Source: Pedobacter sp. KBW06 (GTDB lineage: Bacteria > Bacteroidota > Bacteroidia > Sphingobacteriales > Sphingobacteriaceae). From it: 64,000 bases of DNA. Under the pieces are notes generated by a model that worked only from the letters and a program-made list of their open reading frames with translations, had not been told where the DNA came from and did not search any database. Where the stretch lies: contig NZ_QAJL01000003.1 in NCBI RefSeq assembly GCF_003852525.1, positions 44,049-108,048 on the forward strand. Reading direction: 5' to 3'. Both the position numbers and the translations under genes were made by a program. Shown here piece after piece: positions 38,801-44,293 of this stretch. Positions within the stretch are counted from its first letter, which is position 1; the number at the start of each line of letters is the position of its first letter.

Positions 38801-41551
38801 CGATGGCAATTGTGTTTCCAGCCAGGTCAGCAAAGTTTCCTGATCAAAGCCGGGCTCAGGAACCACGTATGCCAGCAATTGTAAAATCCCTGTAGCATCT
38901 GCCTTTGTGGTCACGACCACCTGTTTAACCAATTCCGACCGCTGTATGGTCGCAGCTGTTTCTGCAGGTTCCACCCGGAAGCCCCTGATTTTTACCTGAT
39001 CATCTTTTCTGCCCACAAAGACAATGTTGCCATCCGGAAGCCAGCGTGCAAGATCTCCGGTACGGTATAAACGGTCTACCCCTTTATCTCCCGCAAAAGG
39101 GTTCCTGATAAAGGCTTTGGAAGTCAGTTCCGGCTGACGGAAATACCCATCTGCCAATCCTGCACCGCCCACATACAGCTCCCCGCTTACACCAATAGGC
39201 ACCATTTCCAGGTTCCCGTCAAGGATATAGGCACTTCGGTAGCTCAGCGGCTTACCTACTGGAATTTCTGAAAGTCCGGCCCGGACCTGATAGCTTAAAG
39301 AGAAGGTGGTGTTTTCTGTAGGCCCGTATCCATTGTACAATTGTAAATCCGGATAATGTGCTTTCAGTTTTTCTGCGGAGGACAGCGGAAAGCGCTCCCC
39401 TCCGACAATCACTGCCGAGAGCCCCTGGAAGACCGAGATATCGGTATCTGCCAATAGGTTAAACCAGCCTGTGGTAAAGAACATTTTATTGACTCCATAG
39501 CGGCTGATGATCTCTTTTAATTGTCTGCTGTCCATCAGCTCTGCTTTACTGGCCAGAACGAGTTGGGCCCCATTTAATAATGTGGACCAATATTCGAAAG
39601 TAGCGGCATCAAAAGCAGGAGAACCTGCAGCCAATAAGCGGTCTGCCGGGCTAAAAGGAAAATAATCGCGCGCTTTAACCAGACTGACCACGTTCCGGTG
39701 GGAAACAATGACCCCCTTGGGAGTTCCTGTAGAACCGGAAGTATACATCAGGTAAGCCGCAGATTTATCGCTCAGGCTCTGCCTGGGCATCCGAAAATCA
39801 GAACGTTCCAGTCGATCTGTTAAAATGAGTTCCGGAACATCAAAAAGAGCCGCGTAATTACTAGTTGTGACGGCGATGGAACTCTTCAGATCAGCAATCA
39901 GTAACTTAATCCTTTCCAGCGGATATTCCGGATCTATTGGTACGTAAGCCGCCCCGGCCTTGAGCAAAGCCAGGATGGAGATGATCAATGCCGGGGAACG
40001 GTCCATCCCTACCGGAACAGCCGTTCCTGGTTGCAGCCCTTTTTCCAGCAGATAAGCCGCCAGATCTTCCGACTGCAGGTCCAGTTCTGCAAAAGTAAGC
40101 GCAAGTTTATCAGACTGTACTGCAATGGCTTCCGGGCGAAGAGCCACCTGCTCTTTAAACATCGATACAATGGTATCATCAGCGGTATACTGTTCTTCCT
40201 CGTTACTGAAGCTTTTAATCAGCTGAGCTTCTTCTGTTGAGATGACCTGAATATTGCTTACCGGACGATCTAAGGCATCCGGAAACTGCCCGATGATGGA
40301 AATAAACCTCCTGGCAAACCAGGCAATTTCTTCTGAAGTAAAATAGGAATGGTGATAAATGAATTCAATCCTCGCGGGATGACCTTCGCCGAAATCCTGC
40401 CAGAAAACCTCCAGTGGCCGACGCTGATGGTTATTTCTGATCAGGTTGAAATCTGCCTGGGTATCTGCGCCAAAATCAGGGGTAAAATTGATCCTGCCAT
40501 AATTGACAATGACATCAAACAATGGGGTATCCTCACCGGAATTTTCGAGCAATGTTTTTAAATCGCTGGGCAGATAACGGTAATGCGGGTAATCTTCCCT
40601 CAGCTCATTCGAGATGCGGGACAGGAGTGCTGACAATGTTTCGTCAGGATCATAACTGCCGCAGAAAGGCAGTAAGCCGGAGAACATGCCTACAGATTTC
40701 CGTTCCTCCCTGGATCCTCTTTTATGTAAGGAGATGCCGAAAGCAGGTTGATGCTGACCGGTAACGCGTGCAAAATAGATGATCAGTGCGGCGAGGCTGA
40801 GTTTTTGGATTCCTGCGCCTTTTCCATTTACCAATGTCTTCATCAGGGCATCTTGTTCAGCGCTGAGTTCCAGGATATGGATGCCACTGCTATACTTTTG
40901 ATTTATGGACTGGTACTTCTTCTCCAGCAGGACAGGAAAAGCAGCAGGGATCTTTTGTTGCCAATAGTGTTTTGTTGCGACATAGGCGTCTGACTGATAA
41001 TAATCAAGGGCAGTTTTCATTAATTCCAGGTAGGAAGGGGCTTTGACCATCCGCTTCCCTCCCGCTTTCCTCTCGCGGAAATGTGCGCCCAGGTCATTCA
41101 GCCAGTTTGAAAGACCAACACCATCCATCAGCAAATGGTGGAACCGGGAAAAGTACCAGGAAGTATTTTCATTGATCTTTAACAAATAATGTTCGTGAGG
41201 CAGAAGCTCCGGGTTAAGCGGCATAGGGCTGTCCAGTATTTCCTGCATCCAGGTTCCGGCCAATTTTTCCGGATCTGTTACTATAGTAAAGTCTTTTTCT
41301 ATTAGTATCTCCCGGGGGGAATCCTCGGCAATGAGTGCAACCGGTTCGGGATGATCCAGGTCGAACCTGAGGCGAAACACGTCGTGCGTTGATAAAGCGT
41401 CGTCCAGCGCATTGGAAAACAGCGCCTTGTCTATGTTACCTGTCAGAATCAGGTAAAAACCCAGGTTATAATCCGGGCTGGAGTGGTGCATGACCTGATC
41501 AACATAAATGTCTTGCTGTGCAGGGTGCAGGGAAAAAAATCTTTCAATCAT
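26885..41551 (-). CDS. Four-module nonribosomal peptide synthetase with N-methyltransferase and thioesterase
   Basis: A 4888-residue assembly line. Order by residues: C1 (about 5-430; HHLLMDG at H138), A1 (460-960), T1 (Ser991); C2 (1045-1480), A2 (1510-2000), T2 (Ser2034); C3 (2090-2525), A3 (2550-3440) with an embedded N-methyltransferase (VLEIGCGTG near 3075), T3 (Ser3496); C4 (3560-3990; HHAILDG), A4 (4020-4490), T4 (Ser4558), TE (4620-4885; Ser4695 in AHSFGG). Pocket residues I extracted by hand: A1 and A2 DAFFIGGTFK (close to the Val code, also near Ile), A3 DFWNIGMVHK (the Thr code), A4 DAQDVGEIVK (uncertain; Lys/Gln-like). No epimerase or loading domain is seen. An N-terminal C domain suggests acylation by a fatty acyl donor. 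The predicted product is an acyl-Val/Ile-Val/Ile-NMeThr-X peptide, released or cyclised by TE. No MbtH or transport gene adjoins it. Confidence 0.95.
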   Translation of the reverse strand: MIERFFSLHPAQQDIYVDQVMHHSSPDYNLGFYLILTGNIDKALFSNALDDALSTHDVFRLRFDLDHPEPVALIAEDSPREILIEKDFTIVTDPEKLAGTWMQEILDSPMPLNPELLPHEHYLLKINENTSWYFSRFHHLLMDGVGLSNWLNDLGAHFRERKAGGKRMVKAPSYLELMKTALDYYQSDAYVATKHYWQQKIPAAFPVLLEKKYQSINQKYSSGIHILELSAEQDALMKTLVNGKGAGIQKLSLAALIIYFARVTGQHQPAFGISLHKRGSREERKSVGMFSGLLPFCGSYDPDETLSALLSRISNELREDYPHYRYLPSDLKTLLENSGEDTPLFDVIVNYGRINFTPDFGADTQADFNLIRNNHQRRPLEVFWQDFGEGHPARIEFIYHHSYFTSEEIAWFARRFISIIGQFPDALDRPVSNIQVISTEEAQLIKSFSNEEEQYTADDTIVSMFKEQVALRPEAIAVQSDKLALTFAELDLQSEDLAAYLLEKGLQPGTAVPVGMDRSPALIISILALLKAGAAYVPIDPEYPLERIKLLIADLKSSIAVTTSNYAALFDVPELILTDRLERSDFRMPRQSLSDKSAAYLMYTSGSTGTPKGVIVSHRNVVSLVKARDYFPFSPADRLLAAGSPAFDAATFEYWSTLLNGAQLVLASKAELMDSRQLKEIISRYGVNKMFFTTGWFNLLADTDISVFQGLSAVIVGGERFPLSSAEKLKAHYPDLQLYNGYGPTENTTFSLSYQVRAGLSEIPVGKPLSYRSAYILDGNLEMVPIGVSGELYVGGAGLADGYFRQPELTSKAFIRNPFAGDKGVDRLYRTGDLARWLPDGNIVFVGRKDDQVKIRGFRVEPAETAATIQRSELVKQVVVTTKADATGILQLLAYVVPEPGFDQETLLTWLETQLPSAMLPSCIMVLDQIPLTANGKTDKAALPAPEQTRVSEIVLPRNETEQQLAEVWMELLQRSQISIHDDFFRLGGHSLMAMRVIAYIRNEWDIKLSPTVFFSCKTIARLAALIDELQEEELVPEEFIQLESAAGATLPLSFGQERMWFVDRLQGSVQYHIALAFRIHGAFNLNALVKSFNHILNRHEALRTVIRAEHGLPYAHVLEKDTWKADLIMDHPDAADRKIGQELVEGLLSRPFDLSEEHLLRAHIIRISEAEHLLVINVHHIAADGWSLSILSKELVAGYLAFAVDTTPDLPSLPLQYADYARRQRNEEGTLTAQLHYWQKKLSGTPSLNLPLDFSRPAIQSTRGDSMVFKVNKTLTEQLKQLSLQEDVTLYMTLLAAFKVLLQRYCSQDDICVGAAVSGRMEQQLEGLIGFFVNTLALRTDLSADPDFRSVLQRVKTTTLEAYDHQEAPFEKVVNLVTTERDTSRSPLFQVVFVLQNTPDMPEMKLGDALMEAESHRYQTSQFDLHFSVSETAEGLSAEVSYCTDLFKASTICRLLDHFSALLRAIVKNPDAKVANITLISEEELKLIKDFSNEKEQYTGKDTIVSLFKAQVAIRPEAIAVQSETMALTFAALDLESERLAAYLQEKGVRSGMPVPVCIDRSPALIISILALLKAGAAYVPVDPEYPQERINWLIADLNSPIAIVTGNYARLFDVPDLILADQLSLPDATVTTGFSTDHPAYIMYTSGSTGKPKGVLVSHRNVVSLVQAKDYFPISPDDRILAAGSPAFDATTFEYWSALLNGAQLILAPKAQLMDSTQLKKIIRRQGVNKMFFTTGWFNLLVDTDVSVFETLSAVIVGGERFSVQRAEKLRTRYPHLQLHNGYGPTENTTFSLSYLINHTLVSEIPIGRPLSYRSAYILDKNQKVVPIGVTGELYLGGAGLADGYFRQPELTAKAFIPHPFLQDSKARLYRTGDLARWLPDGNIAFEGRADDQVKIRGFRVEPGETEAAILRSSLVKQVLVLTKADSTGVIQLLAYVVPEPDFEEERLLIWLETQLPAYMIPSHILVLDQIPLTENGKIDKQALPAPESTGDTAVLMPRNQTEQRLATIWMELLQKPLIGIHDDFFRLGGHSLMVMRVSAFIRNEWGLEVAPTVLFSCKTIARLASHINELQGGAEESLSEVIRPDTSAEGHIPVSFGQERLWFIDRLHGSIQYHIILTLKIDGLFDLNALLNTFNHIVNRHEVLRTVIRQEEGLPYQHILEKDTWKAEVLNDHPAAATEEGLLQLLDELVTRPFILSEEHMLRTHIIRISEREHVLVVNIHHIAADGWSMSILAKELHEGYHAYAAAGTPEFTDLPIQYGDYARWQRKREAILAPRLDYWQRKLSGTALLNLPTDFGRSAMQSVRGETMKLKISKMLTEQLKQFSIAQDVTLYMTLLAAFKVLLQRYCSQDDICVGGAISGRMQQEMEGLIGFFVNTLALRTDLSGDPDFLEVLQRVKTTTLEAYDHQEAPFEKVVKLVMGERDTSRNPLFQVVFVLQNAPEMPAMKLGEALMERKSSHYRTSQFDLHFSVFETPEGLYADVAYCSDLFRESTISRLTGHFEALLKAIVTNPQLKVADIPMMGKEESHQLLHDFSGTEAEYPMEETIVSLFQKQVARTPERIALTFEKQQLSYLELDRRSDALAGRLRKEGVVEGSLVPVCTGHAIEMMIGILGVLKAGGVYVPVDPEYPQDRIRFMLEDTDAPLILVMEHTVSVIAALSRAKLICLSGDWEEPENGTLLPACKPEQAAYIIYTSGSTGRPKGVIIPHRNVVRLFMTSLPLYDFNEQDVWTMFHSYCFDFSVWEMYGALFYGGRMVIVPRSMARDTMAFAALLRTEGVTVLNQTPSAFYVLQESLQGNPVPLSLRYVIFGGEALHPSRLKAWKGWYPECRLINMYGITETTVHVTFQEIGEEEMNSAGSKIGKPIPTLSAYILDARLQPVPIGVPGELFIAGAGLASGYLNREELTRERFIPHPFSGDPEEKIYRTGDLGRWMEDGSIEYLGRIDTQVKIRGYRIEPGEIEHALNRLPQVAENCVVLKASGAQDKKLVCYYVPDQDRLKELEQSLYEDQVNNWKVLYEDTYGNSEPDTGDEEFNIAGWNDSFTGGAIPAADMQAWLDDIAGLILSQKPEHVLEIGCGTGMIYYQLAPHIRSYAGVDLSEVSVAQIRRHVNQHPAQFPDTQLRSCGAHEVKPDEMEKTDTVIMNSVIQYFPGEDYLTRIIADNIVRLEGSGRIILGDVRDYRLLYAFKSRLSLAKLQERAAVTEFSWLVDQEMMKEEELCFTPDYFYQLPEQFPEISHVEIRWKEGDYVNELSLYRFTVILHVGLDKAVSEHPWSEWKNLKESADQLFENLPPVIAISGIPNPRLWKERQLLQELKDHTAINVRDLIRAVEEPDEENERVTQLLNNAKKAGYAVRMMPAKDPMQMELLLELNPAGDVVKPLYQADRDLPFTNIPLFPDITAILQKEIRQDLSVVIPDYMVPTDLIALQRIPVTGNGKADRAFLSRLEDQQWKHHAEYQAPSTDREELLANIWMEILGVDRVGVKDNFFELGGDSIRVVKVAARIRKLTGMEVSVADIYRSGTILELAELLASHAGNEGSVTAALQQELKEIVAEFMPLLSGRMALEAVYPMSDIQCGMIYASLRDPESAVYHDQFLYPAARALDVSLFEQALRMIVAKHEILRTTFHPNLHVQGLQAVHKNIPVKLSVLDRSGNTAESLKPYLREYLKEERERPFDLEHGPLWRATLVNWQRGTVFVLQFHHAILDGWSVAAFNTELFNLYLQLEKSPVSQPLTRLKGSYRDFVLQNMMGRKTALNHDFWKKEMEDQQRLDLFTAEEKQDDLIGSYTKEMLDSLKNLAREHRLSLKGVFLGATLYAIGMLSHQRKLTIGLVTNNRPVVEDGDQLLGCFLNTIPFVFEMPDGKESWEAYFRKIEDKLQLLKSYDLTSLSEIARINTASAPQENPFFDIIFNFINFHIYDELEEELMDVSLAQQWLASVSYGLSNTFLDCSVSLTGDTMAVVFSQGRKLQSGKTLKDVQHYFDHVLDCFRHRLTDRISKQSFLPAREQLLLLHEWNDTLSVFPRESTLISCFEESVLHYPDRVALITATQSYTYRELQEWSARLATKLIHAGVKPGTFVLLLADRSADTVAGILAIMMAAAAYVPLDPNIPAARMMGILEDTKAAFILGRRKVDFPLPSDELSWIGTELTEDTEISLFPVPSSASDAYVIYTSGSTGRPKGVPVKHRAVLNLIWHYAAEIGFTMDERVLQFYSFSFDASVQLVFLPLINGAALLIPEQETLQDPDLFRNMLETVGISHLDLTPGFLQSLGREALSGSLKRMVVGGEECPPELAAFWGSQLDFYNEYGPTEATIVATRYRYHEGANGKRLPIGKPVPNTRIYILDEGLQLLPAGVTGEICISGEGVSSGYLNRPEQNSRQFIPDVFSEDPEAKMYRTGDLGRWLPDGSLEYLGRADDQVKIRGYRIEPAEVEMILLQQDGVQQAAVVVHTDDAGEKRLLAYLVSVPNTALAEIEASLRERLPAYMIPAHIFLVEELPVTISGKVDRRLLAASGLPMADAPELVAPSNERESLLLEIWQQLLGLKRISIDDDFFLLGGHSLNTLRLLGRIRQAGYEVQLQEILSHSTIARQAMLLSGRKMDEALLSLRKSMNQHVLLLNDSAQERKAFLIPGSTGNCDSYDELANALSDKVKVYGIQMMGLLEGEKPLQRMEEIAALQLSWIREIQPKGPYRFIAHSFGGQVLYEMIKQLEDLSEEVEVAIMLDVASQLRGAEDPETFEAGEVMDFVWQSLKKYDMLELMKPSFSEELLPELENLAAQKAIPCLTDLLKHQVALQREDTAMIFRVMDLHLANMLLPYRISGKVKAPLTIVKASINPLEHAHEALGWQDHSNSVKVMTASGDHFSMLRDAFAQELGDALKVVFASTEESLI

Positions 41552-41963
41552 GAATTCTTTTTTAAAAATTTAGAAATTCTCAGGCTAAATCACCAAAGTT
41601 TAAATAAATCCCCCCGCAGGTATCATCTGTAATAGCAACAAATGACTTAAACCACGATATTCATAAAGATATATTTATTAATAAAGACACAAAAATTATT
41701 TACAATAAATATTTATCATCAAAAAGTCGTTTTAGTGTTAATTTATTATTATAAATCAACATTTAAAGTATCACCAGATGAGAATGGAGGTCAAAATTAT
41801 CGTAATAAACAGGCTAGCTTAAAAATTGACTTCCTTAAAAAGCGGTATGATTCTGTGGGCTTTTCAAAAAAGCCATAATATTTTTCAGGATGTTATTTGT
41901 AAAGCATTAAAAACAAACACACTAGCACTAGCGCTGGAAAAGAGCCCTTATTTGATTTGAAAT
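41552..41963. other. AT-rich intergenic region upstream of the NRPS and of tRNA-Lys
   Basis: About 410 bases without a gene. It holds the upstream region of the NRPS (read leftward) and approaches the first tRNA leader (read rightward). A weak 7-bp hairpin is at 41858-41874. I see no clear riboswitch or operator; no promoter could be fixed with confidence. Confidence 0.5.
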
Positions 41964-42108
41964 ATTTTCATTTTCATTAGGGAGATTAAACAAAAAGTGA
42001 TACCTTCGCGCCCTCTTCAATTGTAAAAAGAAGACGATTCCGTAGCTCAGCTGGTAGAGCATTACACTTTTAATGTAGTGGTCCTGGGTTCGAATCCCAG
42101 CGGGATCA
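41964..42108. repeat. Direct repeat copy 1: tRNA-Lys plus leader
   Basis: This 145-base unit recurs at 43187-43330. The 73 tRNA bases are identical, and the 72-base leader (including ATTAGGGAGATTAAACAAAAA and a TACCTTCG -7-like box) differs at only a handful of positions with one single-base indel. It represents a duplicated gene unit. Confidence 0.9.
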
Positions 42109-42111
42109 CCA
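42036..42111 (+). tRNA. trnK: tRNA-Lys(UUU), CCA encoded
   Basis: A complete cloverleaf can be folded by hand: acceptor GATTCCG/CGGGATC with one G-U pair, D arm GCTC/GAGC, anticodon stem TTACA/TGTAG around CTTTTAA (anticodon TTT), T arm CTGGG/CCCAG around TTCGAAT, discriminator A, and the CCA encoded in the DNA at 42109-42111. The box TACCTTCG about 35 bases upstream resembles the -7 element of tRNA promoters of this phylum. A second identical tRNA lies at 43258. Confidence 0.97.
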
Positions 42112-42131
42112 GATTCATCATCAAAACGTAC

Positions 42132-42164
42132 AAAGCCCTGCAATCTTACGATTGGCAGGGCTTT
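42132..42164. terminator. Terminator after first tRNA-Lys
   Basis: AAAGCCCTGC (42132-42141) pairs with GCAGGGCTTT (42155-42164); an AATC/GATT extension with a bulged G lengthens the stem. A T-rich run follows. Confidence 0.85.
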
Positions 42165-42239
42165 TGCTTTCACAGGGTTTATCAGAGTGATTGTTAGATG
42201 ATGCGGATTACCGGTATTAATAAAGAACAATAAAAAATT

Positions 42240-43097
42240 ATGATAAACTCCTTTTTGATGATAGGTCAGTCCAATATGGCAGGACGGGGATATTTGAATG
42301 ATGTTAAACAGATCTATGATGAAAAGATCAAAGTGCTGGTAAATGGCCGCTGGCAAACAATGACAGAACCCATTAATTTTGACAGACCCACATCCGGCAT
42401 AGGACTTGCCGCTTCATTCGCGGGTGCCTGGAGGTTAAAAAATGATCCGGAAGAAATTGGTTTGATACCATGTGCCGACGGTGGGACAAGCCTGGATGAC
42501 TGGGCTGTTGGGGGAGCACTTTTTGAAAACGCCGTGTTCCAGGCAAAGCTTGCCCTAAAGACCAGTAAGTTGACCGGGATCTTATGGCATCAGGGAGAAA
42601 ATGATAGTTTTGGCGGACTTTCGGCTCTTTATTACGGTAAGCTGAGCATTATCGTTGATGCATTTCGCGCTGAGCTTGACGCAGCAGATATTCCTTTTAT
42701 TGCAGGCGGCCTGGGCGATTTTTTAAGCGCTGGCAGGTATGGTAAATATTTTACTGAATATAACGAGGTTAATGATGCGCTTCAGAAATTCGCTGAAACA
42801 AAACCAAACTGCTATTTTGTAACAGCGAGTGGATTAACGGCTAATAGTGATGGGCTTCATTTTGACGCGGTATCGCAGCGCAGGCTTGGAATCCGGTATT
42901 TCGAAGCATTACTCGAAAAGAAAAATATTCTGGCACCACTTGCCAGCGAGGATGATTTAATCGAGATGATACAAAACAGGCCTTTAACAAAAAAAGAACA
43001 GGGTACATTGCTGGAAATTGATTTTGCCCTTGGTAAAATGTCTTTAAGAGATCTGGAGGAAAAATTGAGTCTGCTGAGCGACCAGTCCTCAAATTGA
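42240..43097 (+). CDS. SGNH/SASA-type carbohydrate acetylesterase-like protein
   Basis: A 285-residue hydrolase with the sialate O-acetylesterase (SASA) pattern: the nucleophile Ser block GQSNMAGRG at 9-17, the glycine-rich CADGGTSLDDW, WHQGEND at about 118-124, and the His block SDGLHFDAVSQ near 208-218. No signal peptide is present, so it is probably cytosolic. A C-terminal helical tail (about 240-285) is not in the core domain. It lies between two identical tRNA-Lys genes, an unusual setting. The substrate is unknown; an acetylated sugar is expected from the family. Confidence 0.85.
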   Translation: MINSFLMIGQSNMAGRGYLNDVKQIYDEKIKVLVNGRWQTMTEPINFDRPTSGIGLAASFAGAWRLKNDPEEIGLIPCADGGTSLDDWAVGGALFENAVFQAKLALKTSKLTGILWHQGENDSFGGLSALYYGKLSIIVDAFRAELDAADIPFIAGGLGDFLSAGRYGKYFTEYNEVNDALQKFAETKPNCYFVTASGLTANSDGLHFDAVSQRRLGIRYFEALLEKKNILAPLASEDDLIEMIQNRPLTKKEQGTLLEIDFALGKMSLRDLEEKLSLLSDQSSN

Positions 43098-43186
43098 TAT
43101 GTTCTCTGAACAATTGACTGAGATCAGATCAACAGGCATCATCAATCCTCTTAAATTAAGTTTTTACAAAAAAAGTTGTGGCTTTA

Positions 43187-43330
43187 ATTTTCATTTTTAT
43201 TAGGGAGATTAAACAAAAAATGATACCTTCGCGGCCTCTTCAATTATAAAAGAAGATGATTCCGTAGCTCAGCTGGTAGAGCATTACACTTTTAATGTAG
43301 TGGTCCTGGGTTCGAATCCCAGCGGGATCA
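43187..43330. repeat. Direct repeat copy 2: tRNA-Lys plus leader
   Basis: A 144-base unit matching 41964-42108; see that entry for the differences. It ends at the tRNA discriminator base; the flanks differ completely beyond it. Confidence 0.9.
43258..43330 (+). tRNA. trnK: tRNA-Lys(UUU), CCA not encoded
   Basis: The 73-base body is identical to the first tRNA-Lys, with the same anticodon TTT. The DNA after the discriminator A is CGA, so the terminal CCA must be added after transcription. The upstream leader also matches copy 1. It is followed at once by a terminator. Confidence 0.97.
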
Positions 43331-43332
43331 CG

Positions 43333-43360
43333 AAAAGCCTCAATTTGCATTGAGGCTTTT
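43333..43360. terminator. Terminator after second tRNA-Lys
   Basis: AAAAGCCTCAAT (43333-43344) pairs with 43349-43360 over a TTGC loop, ending in a T run. It is unlike the terminator after copy 1. Confidence 0.9.
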
Positions 43361-43461
43361 TACATTAAAGACCTATCCAAACCGGGTCAACACAACCAAT
43401 AAAACACTGACAATCAACGCCCTCAATACAACCTCGTAATAACAGGTATCAAAAAGCAGAA

Positions 43462-44274
43462 TCAGCCAATTTTCAAATTATTATCAACAGGCATTAATCT
43501 GTCTGCGAGACTTAATGTATAGGTGAGTTCGGGATAAACGAAATCCAGGAGGCGATTTTCCTGTCCACGAAGTTTAAAAAATTCTGTTTTTTGTTCTTCA
43601 TTCGCTGGCTCTAATAATTGTCCGGTCGAAAAATAAGGTAAGTTATCCTCAAACTGGATAAATGTTTTGGATTTTCTAAATGTTATACCCAACCATTTAT
43701 TGTCTGATTCTAGTGGTTTTTGATGGGACGTACGATCTAATACAATTTTATGAAGGAACTTGCTGTTCGTTTCCACAGAAAATAAAATCACTGAATGATG
43801 TGTCAATGGAATTTCAAGCTCATCATCACTACCTTTTTCTTTTACGATTAACTTTCTCAACTGGTTGTCCGACAATTCTTCCGGATTTTTATAACAGGAA
43901 AAAAGTCCAATATAAGAAGTAGCATCCAAATCAAGATTTTGGTCAGAATGGTAATTCATTTTGGAATAATTAAAATCATAGACTTCAATCAAAGCATTAT
44001 TAAAATCAAAAGATGAAAAATCATTCAATTGGCTATTTTTAATTGCAAGATTTATTTGTTCAATTATAAAATCGTGAATACCAGAAAAATTTTGTGCAGC
44101 TATATGATATGCTGTTGTAGTTCTAACGATTGGAACACCCTTTTCTCCGGTTTTCACCAGATGATTACCGACCCTCCCTTTGGCAACGTCTTCAAAATCA
44201 ACAGAATTAATTAATTCCTCATATAAATTTACAGCAAATGAAAGCTGGAATTTTTGAAATCCGGAAATACTCAT
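43462..44274 (-). CDS. Putative AlkB-like 2OG-Fe(II) oxygenase
   Basis: A 270-residue protein without signal peptide. The core (about 90-205) has the facial-triad pattern of 2-oxoglutarate/Fe(II) enzymes: H109-x-D111 in MNYHSDQNLD, H175 in SKFLHKIVLD, and R200 in WLGITFRKSK, preceded by the strand ALIEVYDF. The H-to-H spacing (66) and H-to-R spacing (25) are close to AlkB (56 and 23). It is 19 bases downstream of another protein with the same arrangement and is probably co-transcribed with it. The likely reaction is hydroxylation of a peptide or small molecule; the substrate is unknown. The call rests on hand reading of motifs. Confidence 0.6.
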   Translation of the reverse strand: MSISGFQKFQLSFAVNLYEELINSVDFEDVAKGRVGNHLVKTGEKGVPIVRTTTAYHIAAQNFSGIHDFIIEQINLAIKNSQLNDFSSFDFNNALIEVYDFNYSKMNYHSDQNLDLDATSYIGLFSCYKNPEELSDNQLRKLIVKEKGSDDELEIPLTHHSVILFSVETNSKFLHKIVLDRTSHQKPLESDNKWLGITFRKSKTFIQFEDNLPYFSTGQLLEPANEEQKTEFFKLRGQENRLLDFVYPELTYTLSLADRLMPVDNNLKIG

Positions 44275-44293
44275 AATTATTCAATGAAGTAAG

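Noticed and set aside
26885..41551. Many plus-strand ORFs of 60-140 codons inside the NRPS
   Set aside because: They are antisense to conserved domain motifs of the NRPS and none resembles a known protein.
26885..41551. NRPS as a siderophore synthetase linked to the TonB receptor and SIP
   Set aside because: No dihydroxybenzoate, hydroxamate or heterocyclisation domain was seen, and the receptor is more than 20 kb away; a lipopeptide fits the domains better.
41928..42356. Minus-strand ORF of 142 codons across the first tRNA-Lys
   Set aside because: It reads through the tRNA in antisense, giving the well-known spurious DPAGIRTQDH peptide, and overlaps the esterase start.
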